Positions 48,313-60,702 of a DNA stretch of 64,000 bases are shown here, piece after piece. The stretch's first letter is position 1. Each line of letters begins with the position of its first letter. The position numbers and the translations under genes were made by a program. This DNA comes from Culex pipiens pallens (lineage: Eukaryota; Arthropoda; Insecta; Diptera; Culicidae), in the NCBI RefSeq assembly GCF_016801865.2, contig NC_068938.1, positions 188,676,850 to 188,740,849 on the forward strand, given 5' to 3'. The notes beneath the pieces are model-generated. The model saw only the letters and a program-made list of their open reading frames with translations, did not search any database and had not been told where the DNA came from.

Positions 48313-49274
48313 GTAAGTTTTCCAATGTGCCCAACAAACAAAACGAACAAAAAAGGGTTGAGGTAAATCGACGCACTCCAAAAATTGCAATTTTATTGAT
48401 TTTCTTTGTCTCAGCCGACAATCGTACATCGGCAAATAAACCGAAGCGTGGTTTTTCCCCCCTGATTTGAGCTGGGTGAATTACAAGAAGGGAGGTCGCG
48501 CGCGAGGAAGAGTTTCGCTTGATGAATGAATCAACAACGACGACACACGCCCGCAAACAGGAACGGGTGAAAAGTGTGGTGTTGTAAAAAAATATAAAAG
48601 TTGTGGATCAGTGCGACGACGAGAGGAATGACCAGCATCATTGCGGACGGCGGAGAACCATAATTCAATGAATGAGTCAAGTGATAATGAGGTTTACGGT
48701 CATTGTGGGTGGTGATTTTGACGGGTAGAAAATTGGGGGAATTTCTGGTTGGGAAATATTTTGAATTAACAACTATTTTTTTTACACTGTTTCGTTGTCT
48801 TTTTGTTGCATTGTGCGACTATTACAATTGTGCTAACCTTTCTTTATCATAATGGTAAAAAAATAAATAATTCCGTTAAATACTTTCTGAACTGCATATT
48901 TCCGCAAAAAAAAAATCTTGTGAAACTGTGCATTGGAGATTCCGAAAAAATCAAAACATTTTTAATCGATTCCAAACATGCTAGATATGATTATAAATGC
49001 ACTAAAATTAAACTTCAATTTCCATAAAAAAATTGAATTTTGAAGATTATGCACACAGCCTTAATGTCTCTTTAAAAATTGTAAAAAATGATAATCAAAT
49101 CCCAAACACAAGTTTTAAAAATAAATAAAACTATTATTTAAATAGTGACAACATGACTTTGATGGTTCAAGATTGTGTGGGATTTAAAATGATCGAGTTA
49201 AATCAGAAAAAAAACTGTTTTTTTATTTCTTAAGAAAATCTATGTGACTCCGATAAACGACGATTTTTTTCAAA
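48313..49274. other. Probable intron, no gene seen
   Basis: The first 430 bases are unique-looking and of balanced composition, then AT-rich. No recognisable domains or elements were found. Confidence 0.4.
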
Positions 49275-49800
49275 CATGTAACTCGTTGCAAAACTTGATT
49301 TTTTCAGCACTCTTCGTATTTATCCAACTCGGTGAACCTCGTTGGATAAATGTACGACTCGTGCTGAAAAAATCCTCTTTTTGCAACTTGTTGCATAAAC
49401 TACTGTTTTGCAATTCCGCTGTGAAACTGTCAACTTTTCCTGTCCTTCTGGAGAAACGAATCGGCCTACTTTTCCCTACCAAAAATAACAGAATGGAAAA
49501 TTAATACCTTTTAATACCAGTGCTCAAAAGTCCTACTTTTAATCCCACTGAAATGGGTGCTGAAAAGTTGAACTTGTATCGAAAAGTAAAATTTTTCAAT
49601 AATCTTTTGTTTTGAACGGTGAATTTACTTAACACATGGATGTTTGACATAAAATTCCATTCAAAAAGCGTTTTTCGGGATTGCAAAAAAATGTTGTAAG
49701 CAACTCGTTGCAAAACTAGATTTTTTCAACACTCGTCGTATTTAATGTACGACTTGTGCTAAAAAAAATCCTTTTTGCAACTTGTTGCATAAACTACTAT
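49275..49800. repeat. Dispersed repeat family R41, copy 2
   Basis: It has two palindromic blocks (49275-49405 and 49697-49800), each with the AACTCGTTGCAAAACT(T/A)GA...CAACTTGTTGCATAAACTACT plan, around a shared middle part with GTGAAACTGTCAACTTTTCC. It could be one element or two overlapping insertions. Confidence 0.6.
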
Positions 49801-50595
49801 TTTACTATTTGATTGGATTAACAAATTAGGTTATTTTTTTTAGCTCAACGCCCCAAAATAAGTCAAGAGTATATCAAAATTGTATTTTGATAATATGAAA
49901 CGAAATTTGTCGATGACTTCGGATAATAAAGTCTAGTTACCCGAAAGTGAAAAATAACAAATGTTTCAAACAAAAGTTCAACTTCATCAACATTTTGTAG
50001 ACTGTTTCTTGATTGCAAATATGTGAAATTAACTTTTTTGTGTGTCATTGTGCAACATTTTAAATGGATTTTTTTTTTTTTTGCAGTTTTGTAAATTTAA
50101 GTACGGATTTTTTTGCATTAATTGTTTTGTCTTTTTATTAAACCTTTTTCGAAAACCACAAAATCGATCAGAAAATAAGTTCTCAAGGAACTTTTATTTT
50201 ATTCACGTGATGTTATAGCTTCACCAACATTTAAATTGGATGGAGATCTGCGAGGACTAACTAATAATGAAAAGTATTTTTCTTTGGACAAATTGAATGT
50301 AAAGTTTTATCCAAATAAAAGTAGTCGAAAACAATTTGTTTTTCGGGAGTATGAAAACTTCTTTGAAAATTTTATCCGATTATCCGGAGTTCGATTATCC
50401 GAAGGTTTGTATGGGACTTCGGATGATCGAATCATAACAAAAAAAAATGTTTTTCTATTCTCTAACTTTTAACATCAAATTCGAGTTCTGCGATTCCATT
50501 TCATTCACATTTGAATGGTTGATTGCCTGTTAAATTGAGAAATGCACTTTTTCAATATTTCATTGCCACCATTTTGGCCGCCATCTTGGATTTAA
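49801..50595. other. AT-rich DNA with pogo-like remnants at 50368-50595
   Basis: TTATCCGGAGTTCGATTATCC and GGACTTCGGATGATCGAATCA at 50380-50430 are followed by the phrase TTCGAGTTCTGCGATTCCATTT and GCCACCATTTTGGCCGCCAT. This is the same order as in the debris at 39840 and 62098. No transposase was found. Confidence 0.5.
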
Positions 50596-51030
50596 ATATT
50601 ATAAATCACTTTTTGCAATTCCGTCGTGAAACTACTTACTTTTCCTGTCATTCTTGAACGACGAAATAGCCCACTTTTCTATACCCAAAATAACAGAATC
50701 GAATAGCAACACTTTTCAAAATAAATGCTGAAAAGTTCTACTTTTCAGCACTGAAATGGGTGCTGAAAAGTTGAACTTTTCAGCACTTGTTTCGAAAAGT
50801 AACACTTTTCAACATTTTTTGATTTAAACGATTTATTGACAAAATACATGAAAATTTGACATAAAATTTCACTCAGTGTGGAATTGCAAAAAATGTTGTA
50901 TGGAACTCGTTGCAAAACTTGATTTTTTCAGCACTCTTCGTATTTATCCAACTCGGTGAACCTCGTTGGAGAAATGTACGACTCGTGCTGAAAAAATCCT
51001 CTTTTTTCAACTTGTTGCATAAACTACTAT
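50596..51030. repeat. Dispersed repeat family R41, copy 3
   Basis: TTTTGCAATTCCGTCGTGAAACT opens it, and the palindromic terminal block at 50895-51030 closes it. The central GCTGAAAAGTT(C/G)(T/A)AC units are repeated three times here. Confidence 0.6.
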
Positions 51031-53888
51031 TAGAGTAGTTTAGACAAAACAAAAATTGTGGTTCGATTATCTGAAGTTTAGATTATCCGAAACGAAAGTG
51101 AAAAATGAAATGCAGACGATTATCTTTTTAAAATTCAATTCTCCTTAATTTATGATAAAATGGATGTGTACAGTTTTAATTATTTTTTTTTTAATTTTTA
51201 AACTTGTTTTTTAGATTTATATAATTATGTCTTTTACAGTGTAAAGTCACTCCGTGCTGCCTACCATTTGTCAACTGAAACAAATATGTAATTAAATCAT
51301 TTACAAATCAAGCTAAGTTTAGACAATACAAAAGAATTAATAGAAGCAGAGCTGAAAATGTCAGGGGTCCTGACGCGAAAATCGGCGACGCATACACGAT
51401 TTTTTTCAGATCTATTCACTGAACCGCAAAACCGTGACATAAACAAACCCGACTCAGTCGTGAGTGCCCTAGCTCACTGAGCAGCTGCAATGCGGGGCAG
51501 TAGTCGACCAACGCTCATTCGACGTTGCACGCACACACATAAAGAAACAAGTTTTTATACAAAAAGTTGCTATTTATGCGTATAAATGCAATTTTGAATA
51601 TAAGTTAAGGTTGTTTTAAGTGTTTTGCACAGTCTAGAACTATTCAATTGTTTAAAAATAGTCAAAATAGTGTTTAGAGAGGATTTTACTAGTCAGTCAT
51701 ACGACACGAATTGAGTGAGTGTTGCTCATTTTTTCACGTCTCATTCTCCAGCAGCCGACCGGCACGAGTCAGGCGGCAGTGGTTGAACGGACACAGTAGG
51801 CTTACAGTCACATGCTAGCAGTGAACTGACATTTTGGTTTGCTTCATGTGTACGCTGGGTTGGAAACATTTTGCAGGCCTGGATAGAAGTCTTAGAAAAA
51901 TGCTTTATTTTAATTTATAATTTTGCATTTCAACATGAATTTCCAACCATTTGTGTCACTTTTGAAACAGATTTCACTTCAACTGCCCTCCCAGCAGAAA
52001 AAAAATCAAGCCAAAATACGTCCACACAAAACTCAATCACACAGTTACAGTTTCAACACTCTTGGCGTTCACGGCGACGACGACGACGATGATGATGATA
52101 ATAAAGCAACAACAGCGCGGTCGGAAGTGGGCGGCCAAGCAATGTGGGGTAAAACGCCCACTCGCGCATTGACCACCCACCACCCAAGCCGGGGAGAGAG
52201 CGATAGCTGAGAGTTTTAGATGCGTTTTTGCAGTGTCTTGTTTTATCTGAATGTGCGAGTGTATCTATTCCTCTTGGGCTCTTTGACTTGTTGTTGTTCT
52301 TTTAGTTTTTTTTTTTGCAGAATCAATCCTTAAATTTATTTAGAATGATTTTTTGTAATTCAAATTTTAATCATTTAATTTTTTTTTCAATTTTGAATTT
52401 TCTAAAGTTTAGAATCCAAACCATGTAACTCACCTCGTCGTTAAACAACACTTGTAACTTGTTTACCAAACACTCAAATCTCGCACAGTCACAACTAATA
52501 CACAATGTTGTACTTTGCTGTGTATGATCACGCACATGTGAGGGAGTAAGGCAAATCTCTGTGTTCAACAGTTGTTTGCTGGTGTGCTGACTCTCAAATC
52601 TGCTCACATTGTTTCCTCTCTCGCTCTCTTACACACGCTCCAATCTGATGCTCTGGGCTTAGGCTTTTCGCGGTGATGGTGAACTTGAAATTTCAGATTT
52701 TTTTTTTGCTTGCCGCGCTCTGAACAAGTTTTGGCGGTTGTTTGCTGCCACCACGAGGCGCATTACTTTGTGCTGTTCTAACGAGTTCCGCCCACACTAA
52801 ATGTGCTTGCCTCGTGGTTGGGTGGTGGGGTTAGGGGTGGTGGTCGTGGGGTTTGCGTGGCGACGGGCTGTGAACTGGGAGGACAAGGGCGGCTGGTGCG
52901 ACTGTTCAAAAGCTATGTTGTTTGAACGAACTATTGGATTTTTTTTCGAGGACTACTTTGGTCCATGTGATCAAATGTGAGTCTTGTTTCTTTCTTAAAT
53001 CTTTCAAAATTTTCTAAACGCTTTGAAATCTAAATAAAATATATTTTATGGCCTCAAAACCTCTTTAAAAGAGCGTAATGAATGCATTCCAATCTGATTA
53101 TTTAAAAAGAAAATCAAACTTCTAGGTTAATTTATTTGAAATATGATTTCATCATAAGGAACCATCCATAAACCTTATTAATCTTAATTCTTAAAGGTCG
53201 ATTGTCTTAATTTAAATCTATCATTAATTGCGTTTTTACTACCTTCACAGTTTCTGTAATTATCTTATTTTAGATTCCTTTAACAGCAGCTTTCCAAAAA
53301 GTCAGAAAGTTTTAGGGAAATTATGTACATTATGTACTATTATTTTAAATTATTTCAATTTTCGCAGCACCGGATTTTTTTTTCTTAACTTTGTATGGTT
53401 TGTATCAGTTGTTAAAGCGGTTTTTTGTTGCTGCATACAAGTAAACTATAAATATTTCAATTTCATACGATTTTTAAAATCAGCAATTCCCCACAAAAAC
53501 AGCACGATTCGAAAAAAAATTGTCAGATCTAGCCAAAAATTGGTCAGGAGGTTCTTTGGCTGCAATGATTAGACCCGCTTTTTGCCATTAGAGTGACCTA
53601 CTATTATCGTCGATTTTTTTTTTTTTTTTTTTTTTTTCCAAAATCCTACTTTGCGCAATTTTAATCTCTCTTTGAATGAAAGGTGATGAGTTAGGCTTTT
53701 AAGGAACAAAAAGTTTAAATTTTCATAAATCTAAACTATCATTTGAAAATGCTGTTTTAAAGTTCTCGGACCCAAAAAGCCTCTATTTTTGACAGAGTTT
53801 GCGGAAAAATTTACATAACATATCACAAAATGGTGGAGTTTCACTAACAAGATTGGGAGATTTGATTTTTCGAAAATAAAAGAATATA
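51031..53888. other. Non-coding; unique islands 51360-51860 and 51970-52900
   Basis: Island one has inverted-looking GTGAGTG / CTCACTGAG strings and may be a hAT-like element starting CAGGGGTCCTGACG near 51362. I could not find the matching end. Island two contains a (GAC)n/(GAT)n run at 52075-52100 and GTGG-rich DNA, with no domain in its frames. From 52900 the sequence is AT-rich, with a 24-base T-run near 53615. Confidence 0.4.
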
Positions 53889-55380
53889 CAGTATGTAAAA
53901 AAAGTATTTACACCCCTTGGGCACTATGCACATTTTGTGATGAAACATGTAAACAATTTAATGTTGACAGAAACCTAGTACTACGTTTTGTTCAGAAACT
54001 CATGCCAGACATTTTGCTACAAAAAACTCATGAAAAGATGATTTCTATAAAAAGTTATATAACAAATACTATTACGAAACTAAAAAAGGTGCAAAAAAAG
54101 TTTGTACACCTTTCGAAAAATTAACATAAATAATGTTATTTGTTGACAAATCACCATAAATCCAGTCTCCCAACTTCAAATAGGCATCCTTGACTGATTA
54201 AAAAAATAATTTGGATTGAATATAAAGTTTACTAACTACTTAGTATAAAAGTTTATATAACTCTGGAAATTCTATATAAAACTTATCTAAACTTAATTTT
54301 GCAAACTTTTAATTCAACTAAATGTCAATATATTACCATAGAATTGATAAATAAACATTTTGGAGTGGGTATAACACCGTTTTGGGGGTATTTGTATCGA
54401 TAGAATAGATTTTTCGTTGGAATTTCGTACCAACCCGGAATTACGTCGTCGGAAAATCCGCCGGCATCCGAACCGGTCCACAATTCTTAAGTCAACCTAT
54501 GTGGCATCGGAAAGGGCATAAAATTTCCGATCTTTTGATACCCATACATCTAGGTTTTCTATAAAACCCACGATTTTAAATGCCTAGGTAAAAACGTTGT
54601 TACGGTTTTGTTTGAGCAATCTGCCAAAAATGTATGGAATTTCGTAATTTTTGTTCTCGTGGATCAAACTTACTTTTTGCCCAGGTATTTAAAAACGTAG
54701 GTTTTATAGAAAACCTAGATGTATGGGTATCAAAAGATCGGAAATTTTATGCCCTTTCCGATGCCACATAGGTTGACTTAAGAATTGTGGACCGGTTCGG
54801 ATGCCGGCGGATTTTCCGACGACGTAATTCCGGCTTGGTACGAAATTCCAACGAAAAATCTATTCTATCGATACAAATACCCCCAAAACGGTGTTATACC
54901 CACTCCAAAATGTTTATTTAGCAATTCTATGGTAGTATATTGACATTTAGTTGAATTAAAAGTTTGCAAAATTAAGTTTAGATAAGTTTTATATAGAATT
55001 TCCAGAGTTATATAAACTTTTATACTAAGTAGTTAGTAAACTTTATATTCAATCCAAATTATTTTTTTAATCAGTCAAGGATGCCTATTTGGAGTTGAGA
55101 GACTGGATTAATGGTGATTTGTCAACAAATAACATTATTTATGATAATTTTTCGAAAGGTGTACAAACTTTTTTTGCACCTTTTTTATTTTCGTAATAGT
55201 ATTTGTCATATAACTTTTTATAGAAATCATCTTTTTATGAGCTGTTTGTAGCAAAATGTTTGGCATGAGTTTCTGAACAAAACGTAGTACTAGGTTCCTG
55301 TCAAACTTTAAATTGTTTACATGTTTCATCACAAAATGTGCATAGTGCTCAAGGGGTGTAAATACTTTTTTTACATACTG
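53889..55380. mobile_element. Tc1/mariner-type foldback element, 1.49 kb near-perfect palindrome
   Basis: The left arm runs from CAGTATGTAAAAAAAGTATT to about 54595 and is mirrored by about 54680-55380, ending AATACTTTTTTTACATACTG. The arms are some 700 bp each, near-identical by eye, and the loop is about 85 bp. TA flanks both ends (53887-53888 and 55381-55382). The terminal string, with a run of A and then TATTTACACCCC, is of the kind seen at Tc1-like transposon ends. Frames within the arms show no DDE transposase. The low arm divergence suggests recent formation or ongoing conversion between the arms. Confidence 0.82.
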
Positions 55381-55382
55381 TA

Positions 55383-56160
55383 GAAATTTTCAAAGTATCG
55401 CAGTTTTTGTAAAACAAGTTATTTTTTCCTGCCTCCCGCTTGGCCGGTTTTTGATACGTTATGAAATTTTTCCCGAGAAATCTGATAAAAATAGAGGCTC
55501 CTTGGTCCCGAGACCTTCAAAACAGCATTTTAAATTTTCATGAGACCTTTGCAAATGTTAGGCTAGTTTTTGAAAAAAAAATTCTTTCAAAGTCTAATAC
55601 ACCAATTTTATTTGCGTCCAAGAGAGCTAAAATCGATCAAAATTGCCATTTTTTGGATCACCCTAACACGGCGTGGGTTGCCCTAATTTCCAAACTAAAA
55701 AAAACACGGGTCTAATGATTTTGGCCAAGACACTCCCAGTACAAATTTGGGCCCGAACGGACAACTATTTTTTCGAATCATGCTTTTTTCGTGGGAAATT
55801 GCTACAAGCATTAATATTCAAAATATAAAAATATGTATTTGAAAATAAATTTATGTCGAATTAGACCCTCACATACATACATCATTGAAAAGTTTAGTCT
55901 TCTTCCGGAACAAAAGACAGGAAAACTATGAAAAGCACAAAACAGGAAAAAACATTGTGGATGACGTCAAAGTATATTTTGTTTTTTTTTGGCTTTGAAT
56001 TCATTAAACATAAACTTTTTGATGTTTTTTGGTTTTTGAGATCTTGATTTGCTTTTTAATTTTTAATGCTTGAGATTCTAAAATTTTTACTGATTTTTTT
56101 TAAATTTCCTGCAGTACGGTCTTTGAATTTTGATATTTTAAAAACTTGTTTCTTAAAAAA
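55383..56160. other. AT-rich stretch, no gene seen
   Basis: Bases 53755-53890 and 55383-55520 both contain phrases such as TAAAAATAGAGGC / GCCTCTATTTTTGACAG and AAAACAGCATTTT / AATGCTGTTTT in inverse orientation. The foldback therefore sits inside a larger, older inverted sequence. No gene is seen. Confidence 0.45.
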
Positions 56161-57760
56161 GTTACGCCATTTTGAAATGTTAGTCTTGATTTGAAAATTT
56201 TGAAAATATTGTTTTCGAAAAGATCGAAAAAACTTACGAATGTTTCATATTTGAACATGTTTTTTTATTTATATTTTAACATTTTAAATCGGACCATTGG
56301 TTGCTGAGATATCGACGTTAGAAAATGGAGGGTTGTTTGGGTGAGACTTAGAAAACATAAATTTTCCTGTTTTTAAACCTTTGCATGGCAATATCTCAGC
56401 AATTAAAGGTCGAATCAACAAAGTTCAAAAAACAAAATATTTTCTATATTTTCTCAGCTTTTCAAGAATATTTTTTTCAAGTGTAGGCAAACACGTGCAC
56501 TAATTTAAAAAAATCAAAACTGTAAAAAAATGTTGCGAACAATATTTTGATTTTTCGAAAAAATCAGTATTGATTTCATAAGTCGGTCAAAGATTTTTTG
56601 CACAACCTGGAAATTTTTTGAAAAGTTGGCAAAATATCAACATAGCAACAGATAAAAAATCAAAAAATGCCAATCAAGTTTTAGTGACAAAAAGTTAAAT
56701 TAAAAATCATCAATTTTTTTTAACCTTGTATATTTTTTTTTCAGTATAAGTTCTTATCCATACCTACAACTTTGCCGAAGATACCAAATCGATCAAAAGA
56801 TACAGATTTTTGAATTTTCATACATCATTTTTGTATGGACAGCTGCCAAATTTGTATGGAAAATCATATAGACAAACTCATGGGGGGTAGGCGTGGCTGA
56901 ATGGTTACGCTGTTCGCTTTGTAAGCGGAAGGTTCTGGGTTCGATTCCCATCTGCTCCTATCGAGAAATTATGGAAAGAAGGAATTATGAACACTTGAAT
57001 ACGAACGAAAAATTCATTAGCTCGGCGGCGGGGTTCGATCCCCCGTCCTTTGGGTCAGCAGACAAAATGCTAACCACCAGACCATCGAGGCTTAGTTGTC
57101 TAGAAGGATTAAGAATGCTATAAGAATCCAAGAAACTTGATTGGAATCTGTGTGAACCTAAGAACAGGAAAATGCAATATTGAATGCAAGTTGAATTCAA
57201 GGACGACATTGGTTGCATAATTGTTAGGCGAATATTGAACTTTCAACACGACCAGAATTCACCACAAAAAGCTTGGTGAACCGAATTGGAAAGCTTCCAA
57301 AAATGAATCCAAGAACATACGAAGAATTAAGGACTATAAATAGATTTGACCGGCCGCATCACTTACCACGGTGAATCCTGGCTTCACACCCATCTTACTA
57401 ACACCCTCAAACCTCACGTGATACTTTGTCGAAGACGCAGCTGATTTAGCGGTCTTCATCACTCAAGTATCGGACTAAAATTCCTATCCACTTCCCCCGT
57501 GTCTTACCACTGGTCGTGGCCGGCGCTGTGATTGGCTAGCATGATAGGGACATTTGAGAGTTGCGAAGTGGTGATGATTGGTTCCTACTCTTCATCTGTG
57601 GTCCACGGAGCAATTCTTGGAGGTCCTGGTCAATAACAGAGTTGCAACTACGGGTAGACACCAATGCTATGCTATGCTATGCTAAAATCATATAGACAAA
57701 CTCATGATGCAAAATGGCTTCTTTGGGCATACCGAAGGCACCAAAAAAATCAAATGATTG
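56161..57760. repeat. Dispersed repeat family R45, copy 2, split by a SINE
   Basis: It matches 44861-45760 in order (GAAAAGATCG, TCGGACCATTGGTTGCTGAG, CCTACAACTTTGCCGAAGA). The copy is interrupted at 56883 and resumes at 57707 with ATGCAAAATGGCTT, the continuation expected from the first copy (ACACAAAATAGCTT at 45719). Confidence 0.6.
56883..57683. mobile_element. 800-bp SINE-like retroposon with two opposed tRNA-like modules and a 23-bp target duplication
   Basis: Module one (+ strand, about 56886-56958) has an A-box region GTGGCTGAATGG, anticodon-like loop TTTGTAA (anticodon TGT) and B-box GGTTCGATTCC. Module two (- strand, about 57093-57018) has TGGTCTGGTGGTTAGCA and B-box GGATCGAACCC. 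About 590 bp of body follow, and a (TATGC)n tail at 57665-57682. A perfect 23-bp direct repeat flanks the insertion (56860-56882 and 57684-57706). The tail and long duplication indicate LINE-mediated retroposition. No reverse transcriptase is encoded. Confidence 0.8.
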
Positions 57761-59062
57761 AAATCTGAGAGAATTGCTCTTATGTTTTTGAGATTCTGAA
57801 ATTTTTAGATTTGTAGATAAGTCTTATTTTTTTTAGTTTCCACCAGTTTTTAAAACATGTTTTTAATTATTTTTTAAATAATTATAAATTAAGTTCAAAG
57901 TTATTGAAATTAATCAGGTTCATTTTAATTTTAATTATGTTTTTTTATAAAATGTTATTTCCTTGTTCTCTTTTTTTAATTTTTATTTTTTTTGTCGTTC
58001 TATTTTTTAATGTTTATTTTTTTTAATTTTCGTTTTGTGTTTTTTATTGTTGTCTGAGAAATTACTTTTAAATAACTCGCAACCGTGTCAGCCCAAAACA
58101 TCCCCACCGATCAACAGGTTGAAGGTACACCCGGCTTCGGTCACCAATGAATGGCCTCCTGTCTGAGGGACCCATCGCGCCGGGGACAGTCGCTGCTCCT
58201 CACCCATAAACTCTCCTTTTTTGCTGCTGCGGGTGCCGTACTAATCACATTTCACCCATTCAACAATTTTTCATCACCCGGCAGCAGCAAAAAAATGATG
58301 GTAGTGGGCCAAGTGTGGGAGTTGGGTGGGGGGTTTGTTCAAGGGTGGGTCGAGTTTCATCCACCAAACCCACAGCTTCAGTGTGTGTGTGTGTGCGCGC
58401 CGGGGAACCGGTTTCCGGAGCAGGACGGGTAGGGCGCGGAGGTTACGATTTTTTTTTTTTTTTTTTGTGTTCAGCTCTCTACTCTGCTTCTCCCTCTAAT
58501 AATGATGACGGCGCGCGATGATGATGATGGTGCTGGTGGTGATGATGATGTGGGTGGCCACCCACGTTTTTCCGACCGACCGGGGGCGGCCCACGTGGTG
58601 AACAGCCACGTCACGCTGAACGTGCCAAAGTGTTTCGTTCTGGTGGGCCTACTCTGTGGCCACGTGGTCCTCCCCCCAGCAGCAGCAGCATGGGGGTGCT
58701 TAGCAAAAAACCTGTTGGTCGTGTCACGTCACGGCGTTTGGGTTGTGGGGTTTTCTGGGCGGTTTGGGATGAACGTGGTGTTATCAAAAGTTATGAATGA
58801 AAATGCCACGCTACAGCGCCTCTATGCCATCTCCCCGTGTCTCTGTGTACAGAAATGAGGGCGGCTGAACTCTGACTAGCTGTGTGGGATTTCTTTGGGG
58901 GGAAAACTTTGCCTTTGGGGGGATTTTTTGATGCATGCGAATTTCCACCCATGAATGGAGACGTTTAAAAAGCATTAAATTGTACTGTTGACAGCAACGA
59001 TAGGCTGTTTCAACCATTTTAAATAATCTTAACAACTTTCTCTTTCTCAATCCTTCTTCCAG
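57761..59062. other. Intron upstream of the chn start exon; GC-rich island 58070-58870
   Basis: The first 300 bases are T-rich. The island at 58070-58870 has short CAG, GTG and GAT runs and CACGTGG cores at about 58590, 58608 and 58661. Its frames lack domains. Being close to the start exon and unique-looking, it is a reasonable place for regulatory elements. The stretch closes with the polypyrimidine tract and acceptor TTCTTCCAG at 59054-59062. Confidence 0.5.
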
Positions 59063-59170
59063 ATAAGTGCCCCCTGGTGAGGCGGCACCCCACCACATCG
59101 GCAGTCGCACTCCCACTGCTCTAGGAGGGCAGCGGGATCGCACCCAGCCCCCTCCCCAGGTGCCCAAGGA
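59063..59170 (+). other. chn: Untranslated 5' part of the chn start exon
   Basis: The acceptor CAG at 59060-59062 opens this exon. An in-frame TGA at 59078-59080 precedes the ATG at 59171 with no other in-frame ATG between. The leader is therefore untranslated, and upstream exons cannot add N-terminal residues. Confidence 0.7.
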
Positions 59171-60702
59171 ATGACCACGCTCATACCCACCACGTCGTCC
59201 CAGCCCGCCGCCGGGGTTGAGGCGTACGAGGACATGTTCAAGGAGATCACGCGCAAACTTTACGGCGAGGAGTCCGCCCACGGACTCTACCCGCACAACA
59301 CCCAGATCGCCCAGGTTGCGCAGCTTGCTCCGGGAGCCCCCGCAGCAGCTCCCGAGGGTGGCGAGCGGTCCTTTACGACGCTCGTTTCGGACCGGAACAT
59401 TACGACGATCGATTACGAGACTACGACGGTGAATGACCAGGGCCAGCAGCAGCAAGGTCGGTCGGAGGAACATCTGACGACGGCGTTCGGCCTGGCTGCA
59501 CTCATGCAGAACGGATTCCCTCCGCCGGGGGCCATCCTGAATCCGGTCAACTTTCCCGCGAAAGCAAGTGAGTTTGAACTAGGTACCCAATACGCGAACA
59601 CGTTGACGTATCGGCACGAAATGAAGATCTTGTGAGGTTTGACGAATTTCTTACAACAATATTTGTTTCCTCTTCTTAATTCCAGATCTTGTCGCCGTGA
59701 CCAGTGACGATCGCTGGCAGCAGCAGCAGGAACAAACCTCCGGCGAGCAGTCGTGGAGCTCGGGTGGCGGCAAACACTCGTCCACTTCGTACTCCCACAA
59801 GTCGGGCAAGAAGCCCAAGGTCGAACCGCTGGATGGCTCGCCCACCGGCAGTGGCAGCACTCTCAACATTCCGCAGTCCGACAAGAGCAAAGGCAACTTC
59901 AGCCCCTCGTCGGCGACCGTCGGAGCTGCCACCGGAAAGCGTTACGCCTGCACAAGCTGTCCGTACACCACGGATCGGCGTGACCTGTTCACGCGCCACG
60001 AGAACATTCACAAAGAGGAGAAGCCATTCCATTGTTACGCCTGCCTGAAGCAGTTCAACCGGGCGGATCACGTGAAGAAGCACTTTATGCGGATGCACCG
60101 TGACATGGACTACGAAATCGCCAAAACCCGCCGCATAACCGCGGTCAGCTCCACTTCAACACCGACCAGTAGCACCGCCAAGCCCTACTACAGCAGTAGC
60201 AGCAGCAACACGCCGGTTTCGGCACCAGCCCCACCCCCGCCAACCACGCTCGTGTCCCCACCGGTAACCGTTATCCCGGTGGTCAGCACCCTCAACATTC
60301 CGACGGCCAACTTTCCGGCCCAACTCAGCATTCCCAGCAGTCACCACGGGACCGCAACCATCGAATCGTCGTCCCACGGCTCGACCGTCACGGCCGTCAT
60401 CAACAGTCACAACATTGTCACGCTGAACGGAAGCGGCCTGATTCAGCACCACCATCAGCAGCAGCAGAACCAGCAGCAGCAACACCAGCCTGTTCTGCAA
60501 CAGCAGCAGCAGCAGCAGCAGCAAATAGTAGTAAATGCCCCACCTATCGTAGCTATCAAACAGGAGAAGGGAGTGCAGCCGAGGGCTGAAGGTGCGGGGA
60601 ATAGTAACGGCAGCAATGCCGCCAACCTGGTCGACGATAAATCCTTCGCGAAGAAGAACAAGGGCGAGAAGCGGTTCACCTGTTGCTACTGTCCGTGGAG
60701 CG
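59171..60702 (+). CDS. chn: charlatan-like C2H2 zinc-finger transcription factor, N-terminal part
   Basis: Two exons, 59171-59567 and 59686-60702, join in phase 1 across a 118-bp GT-AG intron and give residues 1-471; the gene continues past 64000. The N-terminus carries YEDMFKEITRKLYGEE (19-34) and HLTTAFGLAALMQNGF (101-116), which I remember from Drosophila charlatan. Finger 1 is C221/C224/H237/H241 and finger 2 is C249/C252/H265/H270, with DRRDLFTRHENIH and CLKQFNRADHVKKH highly typical of that protein. Low-complexity Ser/Pro/Gln/His sequence follows, including nine Gln near 415-425. Finger 3 starts at C465/C468 (FTCCYCPWSG) and is cut by the donor GGTAAGT after base 60702. Known role (Drosophila): nuclear, REST/NRSF-like regulator of achaete-scute and of eye and neural development. 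DNA binding here is inferred from the fingers. The symbol rests on memory of the fly protein. Confidence 0.85.

Noticed and set aside
56886..56958. Functional tRNA-Thr (TGT) gene
   Set aside because: It forms the head of an 800-bp insertion with a 23-bp target duplication and (TATGC)n tail, so it is part of a retroposon.
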